Positions 1 to 15,700 of a stretch of DNA of 19,752 nucleotides are shown here, in pieces (positions within the stretch are counted from its first letter, which is position 1; each line of letters begins with the position of its first letter). Made by a program: the position numbers and the translations under genes. Under the pieces are notes generated by a model. The model ran no database searches and was not told the origin of the DNA. It saw only the letters and a program-made list of their open reading frames with translations. Origin of the DNA: Parvularia atlantis (taxonomy: Eukaryota; Opisthokonta; Rotosphaerida); the NCBI GenBank assembly GCA_943704415.1, contig CALSCO010000044.1, forward strand, positions 1-19,752. The letters are read 5' to 3'.

Positions 1-6094
<6,094 letters not shown>

Positions 6095-6159
6095 TCCGCG
6101 GGCTGCTGCGCGGGACGCCGTGTGTGCGCTGTGGTGCGGGAGAGGAGAGGAGAGACAGA

Positions 6160-6170
6160 GCCGACGTCAC
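6160..6170 (+). promoter_or_regulatory. bZIP-type site GCCGACGTCAC before the coiled-coil gene
   Basis: The 11-mer GCCGACGTCAC lies 10 bp before the ATG at 6181, after a purine run (GGAGAGGAGAGGAGAGAC, near 6140). The identical 11-mer recurs in the promoter of HYOU1 (12679-12689). GACGTCA resembles a CRE half-palindrome bound by bZIP factors. Function is inferred. Confidence 0.4.
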
Positions 6171-6180
6171 TTTGCGCGCC

Positions 6181-6947
6181 ATGTCGCTGCGTTACGGCGA
6201 CCTCGCGTCGTCCGCAACGGCCACGCGCCGCGCCGCGGACCGTGACGAGTGCGCCGCCGCCCCGCTGCGCCCCGCTGGCCGCAGCCTCACGCGAGGGCGT
6301 TGGCGCGCCGCAGGCTGCACGAGGTGCAGCACGGGGAGATCGTCAGCCTGCAGACGCAGATCCGCGAGCTGTGCGCGCTGCTGGCCGAGCAGAGCCAGAA
6401 GCACGAGCGCCAGCTGGCCGAGCGCGAGCGCGAGCACGTCCGCGTGCGTCTCACGTGGGAGAAGGGGGATCCCGCAGACAGCGCATCCCTCACGGCGGGC
6501 GCAGGCCACGCAACAGCTCGAGGAGCAGCTGCGGACGGCGATGCAGCGCCAGCGCGGCAAGCAGCCGCCGCAGCAGGGCGGGTCGATCACGCTCGACCAC
6601 CCGCTCATCCGCGAGAAGGACAACCGGGTGCGCGCCGGCTGCGCCGTCTGCACGTGCGGGCTGACGACGACGGGCAGATCCGCGAGCTCGAGCGGGCCCT
6701 GCACGACGCCCTCGCGCAGGTCGACGAGTGCCGACAGCAGCACGGCGGCGTGCGGCGCCCCGTCCCGCATCAGCAACAGCAGCAGCAGCAAGCGCCCGCG
6801 GCGTCGGCCGAGCATGGCCAGGCCGACGACCACGCCAACGGCGAGGACGACGACGATGACAACGACGACGACAACAACGACGACGACGAGCTGCTGCCGG
6901 AGCGCGCGCGTCCGGCACGGCAGACGGCAGCAACGACGACGACAACG

Positions 6948-7015
<68 letters not shown>

Positions 7016-7855
7016 GCAGCAGCCCGCGCCCGCGCCCGCGCAGCAGACGACGCGCACCGTCAACGTGGCCAGCCTGAGCCGCGCGAGCGTGCAGCGGCCG
7101 GTTGAGGTGCCGCAGCACCCTTCGACCCGGCCGCGCCCCGACGACGCCGGCGCCATCCCGCGGCCGCGCTCGCCGCGCAAGGAGCTTGCGCGCGAGCAGG
7201 CGCTGTGGATGTCGTCGCCGCAGCTGCCCGCCGAGACCGCGCCGCGATCGCCGCAGCTGCCGGCCAAGACGGCACCCACGGCCGACGACGTGCGGCGGTG
7301 TGTGCTGCTCCACCACCGCTTACGAGCACGCACGCTGACGGGACGGCCGCGACAGCACGCTCGACGGCCGCCTGACCGCGCTGATGGCCGAGCTGCAGGA
7401 GCTGCGCGCCGTGGCCGGTGTCGCGCCGGCGCCGGCGTCTGTGTCGCCCACACGCGTCGCCGACGGCGGCGACGAGGCGCTGCGCGTCGCCCTGCGGCTG
7501 TCGGAGGAGAAGAACGGGCTGTTGGTGCGCGCGGCGAGCGCAACGCACTGTCGCACGCTGAATCGTCGCGCTCAGAGCAGCAAGTACCGCGAGCTCAAGC
7601 GCAAGTACCTGCGCACGTCCATGCGCACGTCCGAGATCAAGCGCGACATGGTGCACGGCACACCCGCGAACGCTGTCGCTGCTGACGCGTCTTTTGCGCG
7701 TGTGCGCGCAGGAGCGGCTGCAGCACGACGTCGTCGACGCAACGAGCCACTTCTCGTCGCCCGCGCGCGATGCCGCGCTCCTGTCGCACAGCCACGCGTC
7801 GCAGCCGTCGTCCAGCAAGCCGCAGGCGCGGCAGATGTGGATGGAGAGCCGTTAG
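6181..7855 (+). CDS. Coiled-coil protein with polyglutamine and acidic tracts, function unknown
   Basis: I do not recognise this gene. Seven exons (6181-6248, 6314-6443, 6505-6627, 6678-7297, 7356-7524, 7576-7650, 7712-7855) sum to 1329 nt, or 442 residues. Every intron starts GT (mostly GTGCG) and ends AG. Residues from about 25 to 115 look like an amphipathic coiled coil ([45 protein letters not shown]), with a further helical stretch at [17 protein letters not shown]. Then come a short Q run, an Asp/Asn-rich run ([16 protein letters not shown]), 21 glutamines, and a Pro/Ala/Ser-rich linker. A second helical part follows (LDGLRLTAL-like to [12 protein letters not shown]), then a basic helix [20 protein letters not shown]. 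The tail is Ser-rich and ends MWMESR. Signal peptide and membrane segments are absent, so it is probably cytosolic or nuclear. The start is the first ATG after ubiquitin-L40. Confidence 0.75.
6951..7013 (+). repeat. Perfect (CAG)21 microsatellite coding polyglutamine
   Basis: Twenty-one uninterrupted CAG codons encode 21 glutamines within the coiled-coil gene and are followed by CGG CAG CAG. A purely CAG tract, without CAA interruptions, is expected to be length-unstable. Confidence 0.97.
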
Positions 7856-7911
7856 AAGCGACGCCGCTGTTTTCCGTCACTAGATTGCGGCTCAACCCCT
7901 CCGCTGCGGCG

Positions 7912-9196
7912 TCACCCAAAGTACAGCCTGAGCGAGAACGCCGAGATGTTGAAGAAAAAGAGCGAGACGATGTAGAGGATGGTGTAGAGGCCGACCGGGT
8001 ACAGGAACACCTCGGTGTGCTCGAGGAAGGGTAGTGCTGCGCGCGCGGGACGCGTTGAGCCACAGCGCAGGCCACACACTCGTGCACCGCGCGCACCCGT
8101 GTAGCCCAAGAAGGTGATGTAGTGGTAGTACACGAGCGCGGCAAAGTAGAACGTGTTGCCGATGACGAGCGACAGCATGTTGTCCTGCGCGGCTCGCGCG
8201 TGAGCACGCAGCGCACACGGCGCCGGGCCCGCACCTTGGTGATCACCGGGATAAAGAAGAACTGCAGCAGGTACAGGATGAGCACGATCGGCACAAAGCT
8301 GTTGCAGTGCACGTCGAAGCAGTACGCCCACTCGACCGTCTGCTCGACAAAGTGGCCGGCCTGCACACGCAGCAGCCGGTTTGTGAGCAGCCTGGCCGGC
8401 CGGCGGACGCGTGAGACGTCGCTGGCTCTCGCCGGCGCTCACGCGCACGCACACGTACCACGCCAGCGTCGCCACGACCACGCCGACGCCGAGAAAGTCG
8501 ACGACAACCATGTACAGCACAAGCTTCATCATGCCCAGCACGCCCTGCATGTACGCGAGCCCGTACAGCACCGCGCACACTGCCGATGGCGCGTCCGCCG
8601 CTCAGCCGGCGCTGGGGCGGCACACGCGCGCACACACACCGACGAGGATGGCCGAGAGGATGACGACAAAGGCCGGGTCGTCGCGCGACCACTGGTTCTT
8701 GGTCTCTGTGCGAGCGCGGCACGGCTGAGCACGTGGCATGCAACGGACGTACGCGTGGCGCGCACGCTTGTGGTACGAGATGTCGCGGTAGCTGCGCGCC
8801 ACGTCCGTCAGCCGCGGGCGGCACGCAGCACAGCGCGCGCGCCGACGGGACGCACGCGCGCTTGGGCGAGATGACAAAGTAGACCATCTGCGTCAGCGCC
8901 GACTCGAAGTCCATCTGCGACACGCGGCACACGCGCTTGGCGTAGATGAGCAGCTTGTTGGGCAGGCGCCTGCTCGTGCCGACGGCTGCGCGCGTGGCGC
9001 GGCGTTGTGTCATTCGCGGGGAGGCGCTGTCTGCGCGCTGTCGCCGCGCCGCACCGCGTATCCCGCGCGCGCCCGCCGACGCGCCCGACGGCCCGCCCAG
9101 CCCCGCCAGCGCCAGCGGCCCGCCCAGCGACGACGACGACGACGGCGGCGGCGGCGCAGCCGTTGTCGGCAGCAGCTCAACCTGCCCGCCCAGCAT
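7912..9196 (-). CDS. UNC50: UNC-50 family membrane protein
   Basis: UNC50 is a conserved multi-pass protein of the Golgi and ER, linked in animals to transport of nicotinic acetylcholine receptors. Eight exons (minus strand: 9196-9055, 8985-8856, 8791-8766, 8705-8640, 8579-8453, 8391-8235, 8184-8097, 8036-7912) give 286 residues, against about 260 in animals. Recognisable blocks: QMDFESALTQMVYFVISPKR, then YRDISYHKQTKNQWSRDDPA across two introns, a hydrophobic segment with DFLGVGVVVATLAWY, VEWAYCFDVHCNSFVPI, VIGNTFYF, YYHYITFLGYTALPFLEHT and a terminal LRLYFG. Five to six membrane spans fit the family. The extra length is a Pro/Ser/Gly-rich N-terminus, from ATG at 9196-9194. The 3' end converges on the coiled-coil gene (56 bp), and the 5' end faces the KDEL TPR gene across 59 bp. 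Confidence 0.96.
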
Positions 9197-9197
9197 G

Positions 9198-9215
9198 TTC
9201 TCGAGGGTTCTCGAA
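9198..9215. promoter_or_regulatory. Heat-shock-element-like array
   Basis: The sequence TTCTCGAGGGTTCTCGAA fits alternating units TTC-nn-GAR-nn-TTC-nn-GAA. All four units are in correct spacing, and only the second departs from consensus (GAG for GAA). It lies between the divergent UNC50 and KDEL-TPR starts, two bases from the UNC50 ATG. Binding by heat-shock factor is inferred from the family consensus. Confidence 0.45.
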
Positions 9216-9244
9216 GGATATCTGTCTGAAACCGCCTGTCGCAG

Positions 9245-9252
9245 CCACGTCG
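9245..9252 (-). promoter_or_regulatory. UPRE-like octamer before the KDEL TPR gene
   Basis: CCACGTCG reads CGACGTGG on the other strand, seven of eight bases of the animal UPRE consensus TGACGTGG. It ends three bases before the ATG at 9256. A short motif in GC-rich DNA can arise by chance. Confidence 0.3.
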
Positions 9253-9255
9253 CGG

Positions 9256-10795
9256 ATGCGTCTCATGCTCGTGCTCGCGGCCCTCGCGGCCCTCGCGGCG
9301 CTTGCGGGCGCGACCGACATGCGTGTGACCACGGCGGCCGACGTCGACGCCATCGCGCGCGCGCGTCGGCTGTACGGCGAGGGCAAGCTGGCCGAGGCGC
9401 GCGCCGAGCTCGAGCGCGTGCTGGGCGATGAGGTGCGCGGCGCGCGTGTGGCACAGCGCGTGTCAAGCAAGGGCCCACCCTGCGCGCCAGGCCGGCATGT
9501 GGGAGGAGGCCGACACGGGCGTGACCGAGGGGCGCGAGCTGCTCGCGCTCGTGCTGTTTGCGCAGGAGGAGTACAACGGCGCGCGCGAGCACGCCGTCTC
9601 GGCCCTGCGCGGGCAGTACCGCCGGTTCATGCCGGGCGCGGGCAAGATGCACCCGGACGAGGTGCGCGCGCCCGGTCGCAGCATCCGCGCCCACACTCAG
9701 CGCAACACGCAGGCCCAGACCTGGGGCGACATCAAGACCGCGGCGCTGCTCGACACCATCGGCGACATCCACGACCGGCTCAACGACTTCCCCGCGTCGC
9801 GCAACGCGTACGCGCACGCGCTCGCGATCAAGGAGCGCGTGCTCGGCCCGGATCACATTGTCACGGCGGCGGCGTGCATCGGCCTCGCCGTTGCGTCGAG
9901 CAATGTGGGCGAGCGCGAGCGCGCACTCGAGCTGCACGAGCGCGCGCTGCGCATCCAGCGCCAGCTGCAGGGGGACGAGCACCGCGACGTGGCGACTTCG
10001 TGGACGCACGTCGGCAACGCGCTGCTCGCGCTCGGGCGGTTTGGCGAGGCGCATGACGCCCACGCGACCGCGCTGCGCACGCGCATCAAGCTGCTCGGGG
10101 AGGACCACCTCGAGACGGCGATTTCGTACAACGGGTGTGCGCACCGCCGCACGCGCACGCAAACCGCTCCCTGTGCTCAGTGCGCGCTCGCTCGCAGGCT
10201 CGCCGAGGCCTTGCGCATGGCCGGCGACTTTAGCGGCGCGCTGTCGTACTTCCAGTCGACGCTGGCCATCCATGAGGCCAAGCTGGGCACGGGCCACGCC
10301 GACACGGCCGGGACGCACAACAACATCGGCGCAATGTACCACTCGCTCGGCAACTTTGCCAAGGCGATCGAGCACCACGACCGCGCGCTCAAGATTCGGC
10401 TGCAGCGCTTCGGGCCGCGCCACCTCGACGTGGCCGACTCGCACATGAACCTGGCCAACGCGTACAAGAAGCTGAACGACCTCGCGACGGCGTTCGAGCA
10501 CGCGGCCGAGGACGTGCAGATCAAGCGCGTGCTCCTGGGCGAGGAGCACTTTGAGACGGCGACGAGCATGTACAACCTCGGCCTGCTGTACGACGCCAAC
10601 GGCGACCGCGACCGCGCGCGCAAGCTCGTGACCAAGGCGCACCAGGTCTTCAAGCGCCTGCTCGGTGCCTCGCACAGCCACGCGCGCAAGGCGGCCAAGA
10701 CGATCGAAGACTGGGGCGGCGCTGATGCGGGGCAGGCGCAGACGACGACCACGGCCGCGGCCACGGAGGGCAGGCCAGCCAAAGATGAACTGTGA
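9256..10795 (+). CDS. ER-lumenal TPR protein with signal peptide and C-terminal KDEL
   Basis: Four exons (9256-9432, 9491-9661, 9713-10134, 10198-10795) sum to 455 codons plus stop. The N-terminus MRLMLVLAALAALAALAGA is a clear signal peptide. The last four residues are KDEL, the ER retrieval signal. The middle is a run of about seven 42-residue TPR units of the kinesin-light-chain type, with characteristic pieces such as YAHALAIKERVLGPDH, HERALRIQRQLQGDEH, YFQSTLAIHEAKLGTGH, HHDRALKIRLQRFGPRH and VQIKRVLLGEEHFETATS. Kinesin light chains are cytosolic, so this is a different protein using the same repeat, probably a scaffold or co-chaperone in the ER lumen. I see no J domain, unlike the lumenal TPR protein DNAJC3. 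Introns 2 and 3 are multiples of three and open, so retention would not break the frame. It diverges from UNC50 and converges on the glycosyltransferase, with 50 bp between stops. Confidence 0.92.
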
Positions 10796-10845
10796 GATGT
10801 CGCACAGCGGGCACGAACCGAAAACAAGCTATGAATGAGCAGCGC

Positions 10846-12678
10846 TCACTGGCCCTTGAGCATGTACAGCTGCGCACGCGCGCGAGGTCAGCACGCTGCC
10901 CGTCAAACTGCGGCGCGGCCGCACTTTGCGCGGCACATAGTTGAAGAACGCGTGGCGCTCGTTCAGCAACCGCACGGCCTCGGCGGGCATGCGCACGGGC
11001 AGCATGTCGCTCACGGGCTTGCAGGCAACGTCTTGGCAGGACACGCAGATCTTGTTGCCGTTGGCCTCGAGCGTCTTCACGATCGTGTCCATCTCCTTGG
11101 CGAAGAGCGAGTGCTCGTTCTGGAGCACGCGAAAGTGCGCGGCGCGCTGGCGCAGGTTCTCGACGATGCCGTCGACCCACTTGTAGTGGTACACGCGCGA
11201 CGGGATCAGGTAGCCGCGCGTGAACCAGTTGCTCTCGTCGTTCAGGTTGAGCCCGTGGAACCCGCCCGAGCCAATGGTGATGTGCGCGCGCATGGCGAGG
11301 ACCTTGTTGGTGTTGCCCTTGCCAAGCGTGCGCGTGACGTTGCAGACGAGCGGGAACTGCTCGTCGAGCGAGGGCGTGAGCGTGACCTTGGCCAGCGAGC
11401 CGTCGAGCGTGACGCGGTCGGCGAAGGAGCTGTGCACGTGCGAGACACTGTAGCGGTCGCACTCGGCCAGGAAGGCCGCCAACTTGACGCCCGGCGGATA
11501 GCCGTGCAGCTCGTCGCCGTCGACGTGCACGACCCAGTCGGACGGCGTCACGCCAAAGGCCTGCTTGACCTCCTCAAAGATAACCACCTTCTCCTCGTCC
11601 GTGAACGGGTTCGTCCACCGGCTGTAGCGCACGCCCGGTGCATTGGCGACGATGCGCTCGCACTCGGCCTGGAAGCGCGCCCGGCCGGGCTTGACATGGA
11701 GCGTGACGTGGATGTTGGCCGCGGGCACGCCGAGGGTATCGCGGTAGTGCACGAGCTGGTGGTAGCCCACGGACGGATCCTCGTTGCAGTCCCATATCGT
11801 CATCACAAAGACGCGCGGCTCGGACGTGGGCGCGATCCAGACGACGTTCTGGTGCGTGCGCTCCTCAAAGTCGGGCGGGAGCTGGCGCGGGTACTCTGGC
11901 ACGCCGGCGGGCCACTGGAACGTGAGCGGGAACTCGTTGGCTGGGTCGAGCGCCAGCTGTTGCTGCTCGGCTTGTTGTTGCTGGTTGGCTTGCTGCTGGG
12001 CTTGTTGTTCTGCTCGGCCTGCTGCTGCTCCTGGGCCTGTTGTTGCTGCTCGGCCTGCTGCTGTTCGGCTTGCTGCTGCTGTTCAGCTTGCTGCTGGGCT
12101 TGTTGTTGCTGCTCGGCCTGCTGCTGGGCCTGCTGCTTTTGCTCGGCAGCCTCTTGTGCGGCATGTTGTTCATCTGCCGGCTGCTGCTCGTCAGCGGGCT
12201 GTTGCTCGTCGGCCTCTTGTGCCGCATGCTGCTCGTCAGCGGCCATCTCCTGCTCGTCAGCGGGCTGTTGCTCGTCCAACGGCTCAGCCCCCGGCTCACC
12301 CGCATCCTCCGCCCGCAGTTCGTCTTCGGCAGGCCGCTCAAGCATCTCCTCATCCGGCCGTGCCTCAGCCACACGCTCGCCAGGATACTCGCCCGCATCG
12401 GCCGCCTCGCGCACAGCCGCCTCGCGCACGTCCTCGGCCGCCTTGGCCGTGAGCGCAGGCAGGGCGCTGGCGTCGATCTGGGCATCCGCATCCGCGCCAC
12501 GTGCGTTCCCGGCGGCCGCGACGATGCCCTCGAGCGGCGCGCCGGAGCGGTAGACGAGCAGTGCCTGGATGAGGATGACGACGAGCAGCACGGCGATGAC
12601 CACGCGGCTGCGCGACACGCGCTGGCCGCACACGCGCGACTTGCCGCCGCCGCCTCGCACGCCACTGGTCCGCGACAT
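10846..12678 (-). CDS. Type II membrane glycosyltransferase (GT2/GT92-like), apparent frameshift in stem
   Basis: Likely a Golgi glycosyltransferase. From ATG 12678-12676 a short basic N-terminus precedes one membrane anchor (VVIAVLLVVILIQALLVY), then an acidic, Gln/Ala/Glu-rich stem and a lumenal catalytic domain. The domain begins near EFPLTFQWPAGVPEYPRQLP and contains VFVMTIWDCNEDPSVGYHQL, then SDWVVHVDGDELHGYPPG with a DxD-type metal site (DGD), and ends with SRVYHYKWVDGIVENLRQRA, an arrangement seen in GT2/GT92-like families. One intron (10870-10924, donor GTGCG on the minus strand) replaces the apparent C-terminus by LYMLKGQ. Span minus intron is 1778 nt, one short of a multiple of three. 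The frame changes near 12009-12012 inside CAG/CAA repeats, consistent with one missing base. With that base the protein would be about 592 residues. Family rank is tentative; acceptor substrate unknown. Confidence 0.87.
11950..12290 (-). repeat. Gln/Ala/Glu-rich low-complexity repeat in glycosyltransferase stem
   Basis: Imperfect repeats of CAG, CAA, GAG and GCC codons encode units such as DEQQPADEQ, DEQHAAQEA and AEQQQQAQQQ. The tract sits between the membrane anchor and the catalytic domain, where stems of type II glycosyltransferases vary freely. It holds the apparent frameshift. Confidence 0.85.
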
Positions 12679-12689
12679 GCCGACGTCAC
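12679..12689 (-). promoter_or_regulatory. bZIP-type site GCCGACGTCAC in the GT/HYOU1 divergent promoter
   Basis: The same 11-mer lies upstream of the coiled-coil gene (6160-6170). On the opposite strand it contains TGACGTCG, seven of eight bases of the UPRE consensus TGACGTGG. Confidence 0.35.
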
Positions 12690-12691
12690 CG

Positions 12692-12710
12692 CCAATCAGC
12701 GCGTGCCACA
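12692..12710 (+). promoter_or_regulatory. ER-stress-response-element-like site CCAAT-N9-CCACA
   Basis: CCAAT at 12692-12696 is followed after exactly nine bases by CCACA at 12706-12710. The animal ER stress element is CCAAT-N9-CCACG, bound by NF-Y and ATF6, and drives ER chaperones including HYOU1. Here it lies in the 52-bp gap before the HYOU1 ATG at 12731. CCAAT is scarce in this GC-rich window. The position is unusually close to the ATG, so the 5' leader would have to be very short. Confidence 0.5.
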
Positions 12711-12730
12711 TCCGTGACGCCGCGACAAGC

Positions 12731-15700
12731 ATGACGCGTACCGTGGCGCCGTCGCCGCGCGCGCCGCTCGTCCTTCTCGGCCTCGGCCTGCTCGCGCTCG
12801 CCGTGCTGTCGCGCCCCGCCGCCGGCGCCGTCGTCGCCATCGACTTTGGCAGCGAGTGGATGAAGGCGCGCTCGACAGCGACGCGACAATGAAAGCAACG
12901 AGAACTGACCCGGCCCGCGTGGCGCCCAGGTCTCCCTCGTCAAGACCGGCGTACCGATGGAGATCGTGCTCAACCGCGAGTCGAAGCGCAAGACGCCCAC
13001 CGTCGTCAACGTGCACCATGGCGAGCGCGCAGTCGGCGAGGACGCCGTGGCCCTGGTGCGCCCGCTCAAGAAGGCCGACGGCGTCGACCACGAGGCTGAC
13101 ACGCGCGCGCCACGTGCGCCGCTGCCGCTGACAGAGCGGGCGCTTCCCGCGCCAGACCTACTCGCACCTGCTCAGCCTGCTCGGCAAGCTGGACGATGTG
13201 CGCGTTGTCAGGTGCCCTGCGACGAGAGCGTGCTAAATGTACCGCATCGCCGACAGGACCCAGTTGTGCAGCAGTACAAGGAGCGCCATCGCAACCGCTT
13301 CGACGTCGACGCGAACCGTTCCACGCCGCTCTTCGTGACCGACGACGAGGACACGCCCACGTGGCGCCCCGAGGTGCGACGCGACGTGCTTGCCCGCGCG
13401 CGATCATCGGCTGATGATACGTCCCTGCGCAGGACCTTGCCGCGATGATGCTCAAGGTGGCCAAGCAGCAGGCCGAGGCGATGGCCGGCGAGCGAATCAA
13501 AGACGCGGTCGTGACCGTGCCTGTGTGGTTCAACCAGTTTGAGCGCCAGGCCCTGCTGGACGCGTGCGGGCTCGCGGGACTGCACGTGCTGCGCCTGCTG
13601 TCGTCGGTGCGGGACGGCCGCGAGCGTCGCAGCGCAGCTGGGCTGAAACGCGGCACGCAGGGCGCTGCCGTCGCGTTGCAGTTTGGCATGGCCAAGAAGT
13701 ACAACGCCACGGCCGAGTACAACGTCTTCTACGACATGGGCGCGAGCAGCACCCAGGTGAGCCACCCGGCGCGCGTGCGGGGCCGCACTGCGCCGGCTGA
13801 CGGGCTGTGGTGCAGGCGACGCTCGTCGCGTTCAGCTCGGTCAAAGACCCAAAGACGAAGAAGATTGTGCCGCAGTTTGAGGTCAAGGGTGCGTCGTATG
13901 CGCCGCTGCCGTCGCACGCGCCTCGCTGATGCGTCGCACACGTCTCGCAGCGGTCGCGTTTGACAAGACCCTCGGGGGCAACGAGTTTGACTACCGCCTC
14001 GCGCGCCACATCGGCCAGCAGTTCATGACGAAGCAGAAGGGCGTCAAGACCGACGTCTTCACCGCCGAGCGGCCGTGGATCAAGCTGATGAAGGCGCGAG
14101 CACGCCGCGCAGGTGCCGCTTCAGGGTTTGACCGGACGCACAGGAGGCGACGCGCGTCAAGCAGATCCTCTCGGCCAACGCAGACACGTTTGCGCGCGTC
14201 GAGAGCCTCGCGGACGACATCGACCTGAACCAGCGGGTGCGGCGCGCCTGCGTGCTGCCGTGCGCGGCGCAGCCTCACGTGCGCGTGCAGGTCACCCGCG
14301 CCGAGTTTGAGGGCCTGTGCGAGGACCTGTTTGAGCGTGCGGTCAAGCCGCTGCAGGAGGTCGTGCAGAAGGCCGAGCTCACGATGGTGCGCACAGCTCG
14401 CGCGTGACCATCGCACACTGCCAGCTCACGCTCCACGCGCAGGACCAGATCCACAACGTCATCATCGTCGGCGGCGGCGTACGCGTGCCCAAGGTGCAGG
14501 CGGTGCTCAAGGTCTGCGCTGCACGAGCCCGACGCCGCTGCCCAGTGCTCACCGTGCCTGCGGCCGCAGAACGCGCTAGGCCGCGAGCTCGGCCAGAACC
14601 TGAACGGTGACGAGGCGTTTGTGCTCGGCGCGGCGTTCAAGGGCGCGGAGCTCTCGGGCCAGTTTCGGGTGCGTCTCGCGCTCCCAGCGCACCCCCACGG
14701 CTGCCTGAGACGCGCGCGAGCAGGTGAAGGACATCGTCCTGAAGGACGTGACGGCACACGCGGTGCTCGTGCGCTTCGCCGAGAAGGGTGTGTGCAGCCG
14801 CGGAGGCCTTGCGTGTGCTGAGTGCACGGTATGGCGGCAGCGCCCGAGGGTGGCGAGCAGCCGACCGAGCGCGTGCTGTACAAGGCGCTGAGCTTCATTG
14901 GCAAGGAGGGCAAGCGGCGCCAGATCACATTCACGCGCGACCAGCCATTCTCATTCACGGTGCACCAGCAGATCGAACCGAGCAACGCGCAGTGCGCCCG
15001 CGCCGGCACCTCGCACGCGCGCCGCTTATGGTTTGCGCCCCCCTCCCTCCCTCCCACGGCGCAGCGGCGACAGGCCTGCCGGCTCGGATCGGCTCGTGGC
15101 CACGGTCGAGGTCGACGGCTTTGACGTCGAGTCGGTGCAGAAGCTCACGGCGCTCAACAAGGCGCCGGCCGCAAAGGCGCGCCGCACCTCGCCCGCGACA
15201 AGCCTCCCTGACCGTGATGTGCGCACAGGTGCTGGTGACGTTTGAGATCGACGCGTCGGGCATGATCGTCGTCGAGAAGGCCGAGGCCGTGTTTGAGATC
15301 GAGGAGACGCAGACGAAGAGCAAGGCCGGCGATGCGAAGGAGGGCGGCAAGAAGAAGGCCAAGTCGATGCTGGGTGCGTGTGTGTGTGTGCACCAGGAAA
15401 CCGCGCCATGCGACTGACAACCGCGATTGCAGACAAGATGTACGACTACTTTGCTGGCGACAAGGACGCAGAGCAGGCGCCTAAGGACGCAGAGCAGGCG
15501 CCCAAGGACGCGGACGACGGCCCCGAGCCCGACGTCGAGGAGATTCACGCCGAGCAGGCCCAGGACGGCGCTACGCCCGACGAGGGCAACGGCGAGGGCA
15601 AGCAGGATCAGGCGGAGCAGGTGCGGGTTTGCTGGCGCCTTTTGCTTGAGACTGACTGCTCGCGCAGACACAGGCGGCCGAGGGTGCGCTGCCAGCTACC

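Noticed and set aside
7560-7855. INO80E-like motif in the coiled-coil protein ([10 protein letters not shown])
   Set aside because: The match to the YRKLKRK-type helix of INO80E is only a few residues of basic helix, and the flanking sequence does not agree.
9256-10795. Cytosolic kinesin light chain
   Set aside because: The signal peptide and KDEL tail are incompatible with a cytosolic motor subunit, and the heptad-repeat N-terminus of kinesin light chain is absent.
10835-12553. Long plus-strand open frame (572 codons) opposite the glycosyltransferase
   Set aside because: It is antisense to a well-supported gene. Its C-terminal part is Cys/Ser/Ala low complexity from the complement of the CAG/CAA repeats. 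Long antisense frames are expected at this GC content.
13074-13134. A sixth GC-AG intron in HYOU1 (AAG|GCCGAC)
   Set aside because: A GT donor at 13083 (GTCGAC) also gives an open frame with only three more residues, and the motif after AAG is GCCGA rather than GCGCG. The choice cannot be made from sequence alone.
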